A program made the translations under genes and the position numbers. The notes under the pieces are model-generated. The model ran no database searches and was not told the origin of the DNA. It worked only from the letters and a program-made list of their open reading frames with translations. 64,000 nucleotides of DNA, taken from contig CANLUL010000002.1 of the NCBI GenBank assembly GCA_947494305.1, positions 186,001 to 250,000 on the forward strand. Direction: 5' to 3'. The stretch comes from an uncultured Sphingomonadaceae bacterium (GTDB lineage Bacteria > Pseudomonadota > Alphaproteobacteria > Sphingomonadales > Sphingomonadaceae). Each line of letters begins with the position of its first letter. The stretch's first letter is position 1. Below are positions 36,054-44,631 of the stretch, piece after piece.

Positions 36054-36384
36054 ACCCCGGCTTTCTGCGGAAATGCTGGTGCATTCTCTGCTTAGAAAGG
36101 TGAGTCAGGAGGGTGGATTTGGTATTGTTATTCGCAAGGGCGATAGAATTTCCGGTTCCATCCTGATTCAATGCATCGAAAGTGGCCAAAACGTGCGTGT
36201 TTTGGAGCGAATGCCCTCCCTGGATGATGCGCCCAATTGGCAACAGATATGGCCGCAAGACACTGATAAAAAACAAGAATTATCTGAATACCTTGAGAAG
36301 CGCTATCGTTTCGATCCCGATATCTGGTTAATTGAACTGGACATCCCGGATGCGGAACGGCTCATCGCCGATTTGGGTCAATAA
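36043..36384 (+). CDS. DUF1491 family protein
   Basis: A 113-residue alphaproteobacterial DUF1491 protein: EPRLSAEMLVHSLLRKVSQE at the start, GFGIVIRKGDRISGSILIQC, and RYRFDPDIWLIELDIPDAER near the end. It has no signal peptide or membrane segment. AGGA seven bases upstream supports ATG 36043 inside the end of the thioesterase gene. No function is known for the family. Confidence 0.85.
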   Translation: MMIEPRLSAEMLVHSLLRKVSQEGGFGIVIRKGDRISGSILIQCIESGQNVRVLERMPSLDDAPNWQQIWPQDTDKKQELSEYLEKRYRFDPDIWLIELDIPDAERLIADLGQ

Positions 36385-36430
36385 GGTTGACTTTGTTGCA
36401 GTGCAATATATCTGGCAGTCAACTTTTGAA

Positions 36431-36554
36431 GCGAAGGTTGCCTACGGGGATTCCCAATCGGGTATCTAGGTAAACACGCAGACGGAGGTGATAGGAACAG
36501 ACCGTGGTTTGGTTAGGTCTGTTTAGCCCGATTGATGGGCACTTGAACCGCCGC
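36431..36554 (+). ncRNA. candidate structured RNA or leader upstream of the cell wall hydrolase gene
   Basis: The gap before the SleB-like gene can fold into one long interrupted stem. AATCGGG (36456-36462) pairs with CCCGATT (36527-36533), with CCC 36453-36455 facing GGG 36537-36539. AACAGACC (36496-36503) pairs with GGTCTGTT (36516-36523) around a 12-nt loop. GGTT 36436-36439 faces AACC 36546-36549, and TATC 36463-36466 can pair with GATA 36490-36493. The rod shape with a central bulge recalls 6S RNA or a structured leader, but I recognise no known family. No T-run follows. Confidence 0.38.
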
Positions 36555-36570
36555 ATAAAATAACAGGTTT

Positions 36571-37284
36571 ATGAGCACGATTTTTAAAACAGCAAGCGTA
36601 GCATCGCTTGTACTTATGACGTCTGTAGCACTTACGGTGACAGATGTCTCTTTCGCTTTCGAGGCGAATGATGAAATTCCGGAACAGGAAATTACAGTTG
36701 ATCCCATGGCTTTGGAAGCTGAGGAAGCTGCAGCTGAAACCGCTGTAATATTTGCTGAACAGAAAGAAGTAGCTGCGGAAATCCCTGCTCAAGTCATTGA
36801 AGCGGATAAGGCGGCTAACGAGCAAATACTGGAAGATGCCCAGGCTTCTGCTGATTTTGTCAATAACGGTGCTGGATCACTTCGCGAATTGGTCCGTCAA
36901 CAGTCAACCGCAGGCGCTCTTAGTAAAGAGATGCAATGCTTGGCGGGGACCGTTTATTTCGAATCAAAAGGCGAATCGCTAAGAGGTCAATTGGCCGTCG
37001 CTCGTGTCGTCATGGCCCGCGCTAAATCATCTCGCTTTCCTGACAGCATTTGTGGTGTGGTCTATCAACGTAAGCAATTTTCTTTTGTTCGCGGTGGAAA
37101 GATGCCTTGGATAAACAAAAGTCATCAACATTGGCGCAATGCTGTCGCAATTTCGAAGATTGCAATGAATGATGCTTGGAAAAGCCCGGTTGAAGGCGCG
37201 CTGTTCTTCCATGCACGCTATGTGTCACCCGGTTGGCGTCTCACACGCATGGCGACAATCGAGAACCATATTTTCTATCGATGA
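36571..37284 (+). CDS. SleB-type cell wall hydrolase
   Basis: A 237-residue secreted protein with a signal peptide in residues 1-30. A Glu/Ala-rich probably coiled-coil linker (residues 35-110) follows, then a Hydrolase_2/SleB domain: KEMQCLAGTVYFESKGESLR, VVYQRKQFSFVRGGKMP, GALFFHARYVSPGW. The glutamate of the YFESKGE motif is the expected catalytic acid. In non-spore-formers such enzymes cut peptidoglycan, probably as lytic transglycosylases during growth or division. AACAGG is the only visible ribosome site before the ATG. Confidence 0.85.
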   Translation: MSTIFKTASVASLVLMTSVALTVTDVSFAFEANDEIPEQEITVDPMALEAEEAAAETAVIFAEQKEVAAEIPAQVIEADKAANEQILEDAQASADFVNNGAGSLRELVRQQSTAGALSKEMQCLAGTVYFESKGESLRGQLAVARVVMARAKSSRFPDSICGVVYQRKQFSFVRGGKMPWINKSHQHWRNAVAISKIAMNDAWKSPVEGALFFHARYVSPGWRLTRMATIENHIFYR

Positions 37285-37307
37285 AAATGACGATCTGATG
37301 AAAATAG

Positions 37308-37337
37308 AGGCTCCCATAATTGTGGGCCTTTATTTTG
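37308..37337 (+). terminator. probable terminator after the cell wall hydrolase gene
   Basis: AGG (37308-37310) with CCT (37327-37329) and CCCA (37313-37316) with TGGG (37323-37326) form a stem with a 2-nt bulge and 6-nt loop. A T-rich run (TTTATTTTG) follows. It ends the hydrolase transcript just before the mmcB SOS box. Confidence 0.55.
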
Positions 37338-37351
37338 TTCTATTTATGTTC
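37337..37351. promoter_or_regulatory. LexA (SOS) box upstream of mmcB
   Basis: GTTC-TATTTAT-GTTC exactly matches the alphaproteobacterial LexA operator GTTC-N7-GTTC. It ends 13 bases before the mmcB ATG. In Caulobacter mmcB is SOS-induced, which fits. Confidence 0.85.
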
Positions 37352-37364
37352 TAGTCATTGCAAG

Positions 37365-37868
37365 ATGGCTTCGCACAGTGATTCTCTTTTAACAGACACC
37401 GATGAGCAGCTGGAGGGCGCCAAAGCAGTGGCGCGCGGTGTTGCTCGCATGTTCTTCCGGCATGATATCTTGATTCAATCTGAGGTCAGTTTACGCAATC
37501 ATCGCCGTGCAGACTTAATGGGTCTTGATGCCAAAGGGCAAATTGTCATTGTCGAGATCAAAGTGGCGCGTAGCGATTTACTCGGAGATCAAAAATGGAC
37601 GGAGTATCTCGACTTTTGCGATCGATTCTATTGGGCATTACCTCCGGAATTGGATGCGTCTCCCTTAGAACAGCCGGGCTTTCTTCCTGAGCGCTGCGGC
37701 GTGATTATTGCAGATTCTTATGATGCTGAAATTATTCGGCCCGCCGCAACGCATAGTTTAGCAGCCGCACGGCGAAAGGTAGAGACAATGAGGCTAGCGA
37801 GGCGTGCAATGCTCAAAAAGTCAATTGATGACGGCTGGATTCATACCGTTTCGCAGGAACATTTTTGA
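37365..37868 (+). CDS. mmcB: MmcB family DNA repair protein
   Basis: A 167-residue protein with a restriction-endonuclease-like core: SEVSLRNHRRADLMGLDAKG followed by IVIVEIKVARSDLLGDQKW, giving a D...EIK nuclease-like motif. MmcB proteins are linked to interstrand crosslink and mitomycin damage repair in Caulobacter. ATG 37365 is preferred over a 15-residue longer form that would run through the SOS box. It is probably monocistronic; the next gene converges on it. Confidence 0.88.
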   Translation: MASHSDSLLTDTDEQLEGAKAVARGVARMFFRHDILIQSEVSLRNHRRADLMGLDAKGQIVIVEIKVARSDLLGDQKWTEYLDFCDRFYWALPPELDASPLEQPGFLPERCGVIIADSYDAEIIRPAATHSLAAARRKVETMRLARRAMLKKSIDDGWIHTVSQEHF

Positions 37869-37871
37869 TAT

Positions 37872-38480
37872 TCATCCTTTGGGTCCAAAAAAACGACCCT
37901 TGGGTTTTTCTTTTTCCTTAGCATCGGCTTTTACGATTTCAGCCAATACTGCTGACGCCCGGCGGTCTCGCGTTGCGTAGTCCCTGGCTGACAGACCTGC
38001 GAGTGTATCTGGTAGATCGGGATCAGCACCCATTAAAAGAAGGATGCGCACCATCTCGGAATCGCGCAGTTGAACCGCACGGATTAGAGCCGTCTCTCCT
38101 TGATTATTGGTGTCATTGACCTTGGCGTTTTTGGCCAATAGAACTCTAACGCCCTCAACAAAACGTAATTGAGTGGCCATAATCAATGGTGTCATTCCTT
38201 GTTTGTCACGAATATTCGGGTTGGCACCTTTTTGCAGGAGAAAGCCGAGCCAGGCTGAATCACGACGGGCAACAACAATATGCAGCGCCGTCTCGCCAGA
38301 AGTTACGTCCCTGGTATTAACAATGACCGACCCCGGCTTGTTTAGAAACTTGGTTGCTTCTTCGCCATCACGGTCTTTAATGGCTTTCAGGAAATTATAG
38401 CTTTCTGAAAACTGGGCGGATGCAGGCTCTGCAAAAGTGGACAAAATCAAGGCGCCAAATATAATCGCAAAAAACTTCAT
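37872..38480 (-). CDS. secreted ankyrin-repeat protein
   Basis: A 202-residue protein with a signal peptide (MKFFAIIFGALILSTFAEPA, cut near ASAQ) and about four ankyrin repeats, e.g. SGETALHIVVARRDSAWLGF, KQGMTPLIMATQLRFVEG and QGETALIRAVQLRDSEMV. A basic tail (KEKEKPKGRFFG) follows. Ankyrin repeats bind proteins; a periplasmic partner is unknown. ATG 38480 with GGGGG six bases upstream is the best start. Confidence 0.88.
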   Translation of the reverse strand: MKFFAIIFGALILSTFAEPASAQFSESYNFLKAIKDRDGEEATKFLNKPGSVIVNTRDVTSGETALHIVVARRDSAWLGFLLQKGANPNIRDKQGMTPLIMATQLRFVEGVRVLLAKNAKVNDTNNQGETALIRAVQLRDSEMVRILLLMGADPDLPDTLAGLSARDYATRDRRASAVLAEIVKADAKEKEKPKGRFFGPKG

Positions 38481-38556
38481 AAATACCCCCGAGAATCTGT
38501 ACAACACTACCCAAATCTGTTTCTGTTACCTATTGAAAAATCGACAGTAGCAGGCC

Positions 38557-39189
38557 ATGTCTGGCCTTATGATGAACAATTTTCAAAAGATTGCTTCGGC
38601 AATTTCTCTGGCCACCTTAGTTCCGCTGCTTTCGGCCTGCAACCCATCTAGCAATTCAACAGCAAATTCCGCAGAAGAACCGCCGCTAGCAGGGGCGAAA
38701 ATTGGTGGGACTTTTACTCTCACCAATCAAGATGGTGGCAAGACTTCGGATAGCGATATGGTCGGTCAATATCGCATCATGTATTTCGGCTACAGCTATT
38801 GCCCAGATGTTTGTCCAGTAGACCTACAGAAGGTTATGCAAGGATTAGCTGTTGCTGAAAAATCTGAACCGCAGCTCGCAAAAAAGATTCAACCAATTTT
38901 CGTGACTATTGATCCCGAGCGGGACGGGCCGGAGCAGCTGAAGCAATATGTTTCTGCCTTTCACCCACGTTTGATTGGATTGACCGGGTCAGCAGAAGAA
39001 ATTGCTGACGTCGCTAAGAAATTTCTGATCATTTATAACCGCCGTGAAGTTGAGGGAATGAGTGAATATTTGATGGATCATAGCCGGCAAGCCTATCTGT
39101 TTGGGCCGCAGGGAGAACCTTTGGCGATGCTCCCCTATGATGGGACACCAGACGAGGTCGCTGCCGAAATCCAGCGGTGGGTGTCATAG
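38557..39189 (+). CDS. SCO family protein (copper chaperone for cytochrome oxidase)
   Basis: A 210-residue thioredoxin-fold lipoprotein. The lipobox LLSAC has its cysteine near residue 28. The metal motif GYSYCPDVCPVD (CxxxC) and the later histidine in EYLMDHSRQAYLF are the SCO copper ligands. It is anchored on the periplasmic side and helps metallate the CuA site of cytochrome c oxidase. An alternative start a few codons later (MMNNF) is possible. Confidence 0.92.
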   Translation: MSGLMMNNFQKIASAISLATLVPLLSACNPSSNSTANSAEEPPLAGAKIGGTFTLTNQDGGKTSDSDMVGQYRIMYFGYSYCPDVCPVDLQKVMQGLAVAEKSEPQLAKKIQPIFVTIDPERDGPEQLKQYVSAFHPRLIGLTGSAEEIADVAKKFLIIYNRREVEGMSEYLMDHSRQAYLFGPQGEPLAMLPYDGTPDEVAAEIQRWVS

Positions 39190-39623
39190 CGGAGATTAAT
39201 AAGTTTTGGGAGAAGCCGCTTGAAAGCCTCGACCAAGCGCAGTGGGAAGCCTTGTGCGATGGTTGTGGAAAATGCTGTTTGATAAAGGCCGAAGATGAAG
39301 ATGATGGTAAAATATTCCTGACCAATATCGCTTGCAAATTGCTGAATATTGAAACCGCGCAGTGCAGCGATTATCGAAATCGTCGAAAATTTGTTGCTGA
39401 TTGCATTAGACTTAACTTGCAAGGACTAGACCGATTTGAGTGGCTGCCTGAAAGTTGCTCCTATGTTTTGCGAGCCAATAATCAAGCGCTTCCCGAATGG
39501 CACTATCTGATATCCGGAAGCCGTGATACGATCCATGAAACAGGAAATTCCATTCAGAATAAAGTAATAACGGAGACTGAAGCTGGGCCGATTGAGCACC
39601 ATATTCTCACCGAACCGATCTGA
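39177..39623 (+). CDS. YcgN family cysteine cluster protein
   Basis: A 148-residue protein of the UPF0260/YcgN type. The N-terminal half carries CDGCGKCCLIK, then ACKLLN and AQCSDY, plus later single cysteines, a pattern able to bind zinc or an iron-sulfur cluster. It starts at GTG overlapping the SCO gene by 13 bases. No reaction is known. Confidence 0.88.
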   Translation: MGVIAEINKFWEKPLESLDQAQWEALCDGCGKCCLIKAEDEDDGKIFLTNIACKLLNIETAQCSDYRNRRKFVADCIRLNLQGLDRFEWLPESCSYVLRANNQALPEWHYLISGSRDTIHETGNSIQNKVITETEAGPIEHHILTEPI

Positions 39624-40338
39624 GGATCTACCGCAAGATCTGGAGATTGAGCTAGACGGAAAATATTATCCGATCCGGGTTCGGCGTTCGGCCAAAGCGC
39701 GTTCCATTTCGCTGTCTGCCGATCCGGTAAAAGGAGAAATTCGGATCAGTCTCCCGCGTCACGGAAGCATTCGGGAAGCATTGCATTTCACACAGTCAAA
39801 AACCGAATGGCTGGTCGAGCGTTTTGATGAAATGCCGGCTCCCATTTCTGTTGAAAATGGCAGAATTGTGCCCTTTCTTGGCAATGATTACCGTGTAGCA
39901 TGGTCGTCAGATTACAAACGCATGCCGCAGATAGTCGATGATGAGATTCGCGTGGGAGGGCCAGAAAATAGAGTTTCCGATCGCGTCATCAGCTGGATGA
40001 AGGCTCAGGCTCGCGAAACCTATGCAATGGACCTTTCCGAATATTGTGAGCGTGCTGAAAGTAAAATTCCAAAACTCTCAATTGGTGATGCACGTCGGCG
40101 TTGGGGCAGTTGTTCTGGTAATCATTCCATTAGACTCAACTGGCGCCTGATCATGGCACCGCCTGTGGTCCGACGTTCGGTGGTTGCGCATGAAGTGGCA
40201 CACTTAAAGCATATGAACCACAGCCAAGCGTTTTACGCACATTTGGATATGGTGTTCGAAGGTGATCGAAAAGCGGCTGACTGTTGGCTGAAAGCGCATG
40301 GGAATAACCTGCATTTAGTTGGCGCAGACAAACACTAG
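39592..40338 (+). CDS. YgjP-like (DUF45) M48-type metallopeptidase
   Basis: A 248-residue YgjP-like protein. It has an N-terminal beta segment (YPIRVRRSAKARSISLSADP), RRRWGSCSGNHSIRLNWRL and the zinc motif HEVAHLKHMNHS (HExxH). Such proteins are predicted zinc peptidases; the substrate is unknown. The most upstream start is TTG 39592, overlapping the previous gene by 32 bases; no clear later start codon is present near the N-terminal motif, so the start is moderate in confidence. Confidence 0.85.
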   Translation: MSTIFSPNRSEDLPQDLEIELDGKYYPIRVRRSAKARSISLSADPVKGEIRISLPRHGSIREALHFTQSKTEWLVERFDEMPAPISVENGRIVPFLGNDYRVAWSSDYKRMPQIVDDEIRVGGPENRVSDRVISWMKAQARETYAMDLSEYCERAESKIPKLSIGDARRRWGSCSGNHSIRLNWRLIMAPPVVRRSVVAHEVAHLKHMNHSQAFYAHLDMVFEGDRKAADCWLKAHGNNLHLVGADKH

Positions 40339-40353
40339 GACAGTATCAGCAGA

Positions 40354-42459
40354 TTACTGTTCATTAGATGGGCGGGGTGCCTGTGTCGCTGTGGCTGGGT
40401 CGGGTCTCGGTTCTGGTTGCGGGTTATCATTTGCAGGCGGCTCAGGATCGTTGGCGGCTTCTCCGCGTCCCAGAACGGAATCAATCCAATCTTGATCCAG
40501 TTCCGGTGTATCGGCTGCCTCTCCGCCTTCCAGATCATATTCAATTCCGCCTCCGGTTTCGATGGGCATGCCATTTTCGTCAACATAAATGCCATCTTCT
40601 GGTGCGCCGAATAGTTCTTCTTCATCCGGTTCCAACTGCCATTCGGGAAGAACCAGCTCGGTATCGAATTTCTCCACTTTGCGTTTTGCGACGGCCACTT
40701 TCATAAAGGCGGCAAAAGCTGCGGCTGGTGCCCGCCCACCTTGCAGTCCGCGAACCGGTTTCGCGTCGTCTCTGCCCATCCAAACCCCCGTTGTAAGGCC
40801 GCTGGAGAAGCCCAAGAACCAACCATCCTTGTTGCTGCTCGTGGTTCCGGTTTTACCCGCAACAGGGCGGCCAATTTGAGCCGCGCGTCCGGTACCAGCT
40901 TGCACGGCGGTTTGCATCAAATCGGTAATGCCTGCGGACACCCATGGATCTACCAGAACCCGGCTACCATCGAACTTACTTTGGTATAGTATCTTGCCCT
41001 TCATCGATGTGACTTTGGTGATACCAAACGGTGTAACGGCGACCCCCTTTGCGTTGATCGAGGCAAAGGCCCGGGTCATGTCAAGCAGCCGGACATCGGA
41101 TGTTCCCAATACCATGGATGGGTTGGTGTTGATTGGTGTAGTAACACCAAATCGGCGCGCCATGTTAGCAATCGTAGAAGTACCGATATCATTGCCAATA
41201 GCGGCTGCGACGGTGTTTTTGGAATAGGCAAAGGCGTTTCGAACGGACATGTCCCCCGCATAGCGATTACCGCTATTGCGCGGTGTCCAGCCGTTAATCG
41301 TTATCGGTTCATCCGTTACCGTGTCATTCGGCGTATAACCTGCCTCCAATGCGGCCATGTAAACAAATATTTTCCAGGCGGATCCTGGTTGCCGAACAGC
41401 CTGTGTGGCTCGGTTATAGTTGGAAGTAACATAATCTGTTCCGCCTACCATAGCGCGAACGGCTCCATCACGGTCTATGGCTACCAACGCCCCTTGTGCT
41501 CCTGCTGGTGCACCGGTTTGAATGGCGTTGGTCGCTGCGCGCTGCATACCCAAATCGAGTGTGGTCCAAACTTCAATCGGCGCCACCGTTTCATCAATTA
41601 GCATATCAAGCTGCGGTAGTGCCCAATCGGTAAAATAGCGCACACTATTCTGACGTGGTTCGGGGGCCATTTTTACAGCCGTTGGATTTGTGTTTGCAGC
41701 CTGTGATGCGCTGATTGCGCCTGCGTCCTGCATGACTTCCAAAACAACTGTTGCGCGACCGATAGCGGCCTTGGCATCGGCGGTCGGAGAATAGCGTGAG
41801 GGGGCTTTCACCAGTCCCGCGATAATCGCTGCTTCAGCCAAATCAAGTTCCTTTGCGCTATGAGCAAAAAACCGTCGGGAAGCGGCATCAATCCCGTAAG
41901 CCCCGCCGCCATAATAGACTTTGTTCAAGTATAACTCGAGAATTTGCTCTTTCGAAAACTTCCGTTCCATTGCTAGAGCAAGCAGCATCTCACGGGCTTT
42001 CCGCCCGAACGTACGATTGTTGTTCAGGAAAATATTGCGAGCAAGCTGTTGTGTAATGGTCGACCCGCCTTCAGTAAAACGGCCGTCTTCCAGTCTAACC
42101 TTGAAAACCCGCGCAAGTCCGATTGGATCAACACCCAAATGGCTATCATAGCGACGATCCTCCACCGCGATCATAGCATCTTTCATCACTTGTGGAATTT
42201 CGTCATAGTCCAGCCATTCGCCATAGCTGGGTCCCATCGAGAACAGTTCACGCCCACTAACATCAAGCACGCGGATCATCTGGCCATTAGGGGATGATTT
42301 TAGATCTTCAAAGCCGGGTAATGAAGAACGGACAGTCAAAACTGCTACGACAAGCGCAATTGCCCCGAGAAGGCCGACTACCAGTCCAACCTTGAACAAT
42401 CGCCAGAACCATTTCTTAAATGGCCCTTGCTGCTTTTTACTTTTTTTGCCCCGCGCCAT
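40354..42459 (-). CDS. penicillin-binding protein 1A (class A PBP)
   Basis: A 701-residue bifunctional peptidoglycan synthase. It has a basic cytoplasmic tail and one membrane segment (residues 20-45). A GT51 transglycosylase follows (VEDRRYDSHLGVD, GGSTITQQLARNIFL), then a transpeptidase with RQPGSAWKIF (SxxK serine), YSKNTV (SxN) and GKTGT. It ends in an acidic, proline-rich tail (from about residue 610) of uncertain role. It acts in the periplasm. It converges on the YgjP-like gene with 15 bases between stops. Confidence 0.95.
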   Translation of the reverse strand: MARGKKSKKQQGPFKKWFWRLFKVGLVVGLLGAIALVVAVLTVRSSLPGFEDLKSSPNGQMIRVLDVSGRELFSMGPSYGEWLDYDEIPQVMKDAMIAVEDRRYDSHLGVDPIGLARVFKVRLEDGRFTEGGSTITQQLARNIFLNNNRTFGRKAREMLLALAMERKFSKEQILELYLNKVYYGGGAYGIDAASRRFFAHSAKELDLAEAAIIAGLVKAPSRYSPTADAKAAIGRATVVLEVMQDAGAISASQAANTNPTAVKMAPEPRQNSVRYFTDWALPQLDMLIDETVAPIEVWTTLDLGMQRAATNAIQTGAPAGAQGALVAIDRDGAVRAMVGGTDYVTSNYNRATQAVRQPGSAWKIFVYMAALEAGYTPNDTVTDEPITINGWTPRNSGNRYAGDMSVRNAFAYSKNTVAAAIGNDIGTSTIANMARRFGVTTPINTNPSMVLGTSDVRLLDMTRAFASINAKGVAVTPFGITKVTSMKGKILYQSKFDGSRVLVDPWVSAGITDLMQTAVQAGTGRAAQIGRPVAGKTGTTSSNKDGWFLGFSSGLTTGVWMGRDDAKPVRGLQGGRAPAAAFAAFMKVAVAKRKVEKFDTELVLPEWQLEPDEEELFGAPEDGIYVDENGMPIETGGGIEYDLEGGEAADTPELDQDWIDSVLGRGEAANDPEPPANDNPQPEPRPDPATATQAPRPSNEQ

Positions 42460-42544
42460 ACTCTGCTCACCTGCGGCTAAATATCAGATTTTTTAGCGTG
42501 ATTTCGCCTTACTGCATGCTGAACAGGATTACACAGGTAAATTT

Positions 42545-42943
42545 TCAACTCTCTTTGGGATCAAATTGAAGCGCTGCACTATTCATGCAATAACGCAGTC
42601 CGTTTTCGGCCGGTCCATCGGGGAAAACATGGCCCAAATGCCCGTCACAAGTTGAACAACGTACCTCAATCCTTCGCATTCCGAGACTGTTATCCTCTAT
42701 CTCGGTAACAGATCCTGCATCGGCTGTTTCTGTGAAACTTGGCCAGCCACAACCGCTGTCATATTTTTTCTCGGAATTGAATAATTTTGTACCACATCCG
42801 GCACAGAAAAATTCACCATCGCGCTTCTCGGCGTTCAGTTCGCCAGTAAAGGCCCGTTCGGTGCCGGCTTCGCGCAAAATATGATATTGTTCAGGCGTCA
42901 ATTTATCGCGCCATTCTGCTTCGCTGAGTGTTACTTTTTCCAT
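42545..42943 (-). CDS. msrB: peptide-methionine (R)-S-oxide reductase MsrB
   Basis: A 132-residue MsrB with two zinc CxxC motifs (FFCAGCGTKLF, VRCSTCDGHLGHVF), the GCGWPSF motif and the catalytic cysteine in RYCMNSAALQF. It reduces methionine-R-sulfoxide. ATG 42943 fits the family; a longer in-frame form would overlap the divergent DUF4402 gene. It has no signal peptide, so it is cytoplasmic. Confidence 0.95.
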   Translation of the reverse strand: MEKVTLSEAEWRDKLTPEQYHILREAGTERAFTGELNAEKRDGEFFCAGCGTKLFNSEKKYDSGCGWPSFTETADAGSVTEIEDNSLGMRRIEVRCSTCDGHLGHVFPDGPAENGLRYCMNSAALQFDPKES

Positions 42944-43044
42944 TTCGTAAAGATGGGCCCAGAGGGGCGATGGGTCAAGGGATGGGTTTGCCACTATCCG
43001 CAACAATTAACCCTATATTTAGCATATTTGCCTATTTTTGGTAT

Positions 43045-43587
43045 GTGGGAAAAGGTCAAAAATCTAAGCTTTCTGTTGGATTGCTCTTTGTAACAATGTT
43101 GCTGTCATCAGCCCCTTTGGTTGCGCAATGCCGACTTTGTGCGGCGCCAACAGGAACAAATGCAACAAAATCGGTTCTTCAAAAACCGGATAAACCGCTC
43201 AGTATAGAAATAACAGCCAATCTAGATTTTTCACGTCTTGCTCTACTTGATCGATCGGGTGGTGAAGTCAGCATAGATCCCGTTTCAGGGCACCGGAGGG
43301 TGAGCGGTGCGATAACCGACCTCGGTGGGATGTCGCTAAACGGCGAAGGCCGCCTCGAAGGGGAACCGGGTCGCTATGTGCGGATATCCATACCCGATAG
43401 AATCACCCTAAGCGCCCCAAACGGATCAACTGCTGAAGTGGTGAAGCTGGAAACTAACCTTCCACCACAGGTAAAATTGGATCGCGAGGGCCGCCTGACC
43501 TTTACCTTTGGCGGAGAATTGCGCGTTACCGGCAATGCGGGCGGCCAATATAGAGGAAGAATTGCAATCACTGCTGACTATGAGTGA
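43045..43587 (+). CDS. orphan DUF4402 secreted protein
   Basis: About 180 residues in the GTG-started form: a signal peptide (KLSVGLLFVTMLLSSAPLVA), a cysteine pair right after cleavage (QCRLCAAP, typical of sphingomonad DUF4402 proteins) and a DUF4402 beta-sandwich ending in YRGRIAITADYE. A longer reading frame starts near 42928 and would overlap msrB; GTG 43045 is chosen because it begins the signal peptide. No chaperone or usher gene is adjacent, unlike the copy at 18196-18690. Confidence 0.72.
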   Translation: MGKGQKSKLSVGLLFVTMLLSSAPLVAQCRLCAAPTGTNATKSVLQKPDKPLSIEITANLDFSRLALLDRSGGEVSIDPVSGHRRVSGAITDLGGMSLNGEGRLEGEPGRYVRISIPDRITLSAPNGSTAEVVKLETNLPPQVKLDREGRLTFTFGGELRVTGNAGGQYRGRIAITADYE

Positions 43588-43596
43588 TTGCTGGCC

Positions 43597-44631
43597 CTAG
43601 ACCTGTTTCAAACGAGCTGCTTTCCGTGCAATTGTGAGCAGTTCTTGTTCAATCAAAACATGCTCTGGCTGACCACTGGATTTTAGAGCAATTTCCAATG
43701 ACAAAGTACGCTCGATCAATCTTCCGATATGTTCTGCTGACCATATTCTAAGCTGACGGGCATAGTTATCGCGATCTTTCCAGAACACACTGGGATGGTT
43801 GACAATGCTATCAATACCAGACCCATTATCTGCTTTTATTCTGAGTTCGCTTAACTTGCTGAGATGACGCAGCATGAGCCGTATCAAGCCAACTTCGCTG
43901 AACCCAATGGTGCTTGCCACAGCCAGTTCTTTAGTCAAGATCTTGGTATTGCCGCTCAGGGCAGAATTATAGAGAATGCCCAAATCTTCTTCATCATTGG
44001 CCGCACCCAGCTTGGATAATATTGCTGGCTCGACTGATTGCGGTGTATCGGGGCGCGCATCCAAATAGAGAGCGATTTTTTCAACTTCCAGTTTGGCAAG
44101 AGTGAGATCATTGCTGGTCATTGCTGCAATTTCTCCAGCCAGATTGCGATCCAGTTGCAGGCCTTCTTCCCGGGCGGCACCAACAATTGCTGCAATGGCA
44201 TCACCTTGAGAGGTTTCAAAGCATGTGGCAATCAGGGCATCTGGTGCTTTGGCCACGGTTTTAGCCAACGCCGTTTTATCGGCCATGCCCGGCGCAGAGA
44301 TAAAGACCGGATCGCCGGCAGAATCGCTTTCCAATAGATTTTCTATAGCTTTGGTTGCCCTCACAGCCTCACCGCTGTTGAGACGCACCATGATGTATCT
44401 TTTATCGCCAAATAGCGAAGCCGAATTGGCCTCATCATTTAGTCTCGCCGGGTTTTCAGATAGATCACTGACATTTAGGTCAACCCGTTCCGCAGATTGG
44501 GCCAAGGGTTTGGCTAATTCATCGGTCAGTGCCTGACAGCGCGTTGCGTTAGGGCCGCAAAGTAGCGCTAAGCGAAATTTGTCGGGATTGCTGTGAAATT
44601 GACGAACAATATCGCGGTCTTTAACCTTCAT
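43597..44631 (-). CDS. holA: DNA polymerase III delta subunit HolA
   Basis: A 344-residue delta subunit. It has the AAA+-like N-terminal domain (FRLALLCGPNATRCQALTDE), FISAPGMADKTALAKTVAKA, EIAAMTSNDLTLAKLEVEKI and a C-terminal collar (SLEIALKSSGQPEHVLIEQE). It opens the beta clamp in the clamp loader. The gene is the last of leuS-lptE-holA and overlaps lptE by ATGA. Confidence 0.93.
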   Translation of the reverse strand: MKVKDRDIVRQFHSNPDKFRLALLCGPNATRCQALTDELAKPLAQSAERVDLNVSDLSENPARLNDEANSASLFGDKRYIMVRLNSGEAVRATKAIENLLESDSAGDPVFISAPGMADKTALAKTVAKAPDALIATCFETSQGDAIAAIVGAAREEGLQLDRNLAGEIAAMTSNDLTLAKLEVEKIALYLDARPDTPQSVEPAILSKLGAANDEEDLGILYNSALSGNTKILTKELAVASTIGFSEVGLIRLMLRHLSKLSELRIKADNGSGIDSIVNHPSVFWKDRDNYARQLRIWSAEHIGRLIERTLSLEIALKSSGQPEHVLIEQELLTIARKAARLKQV

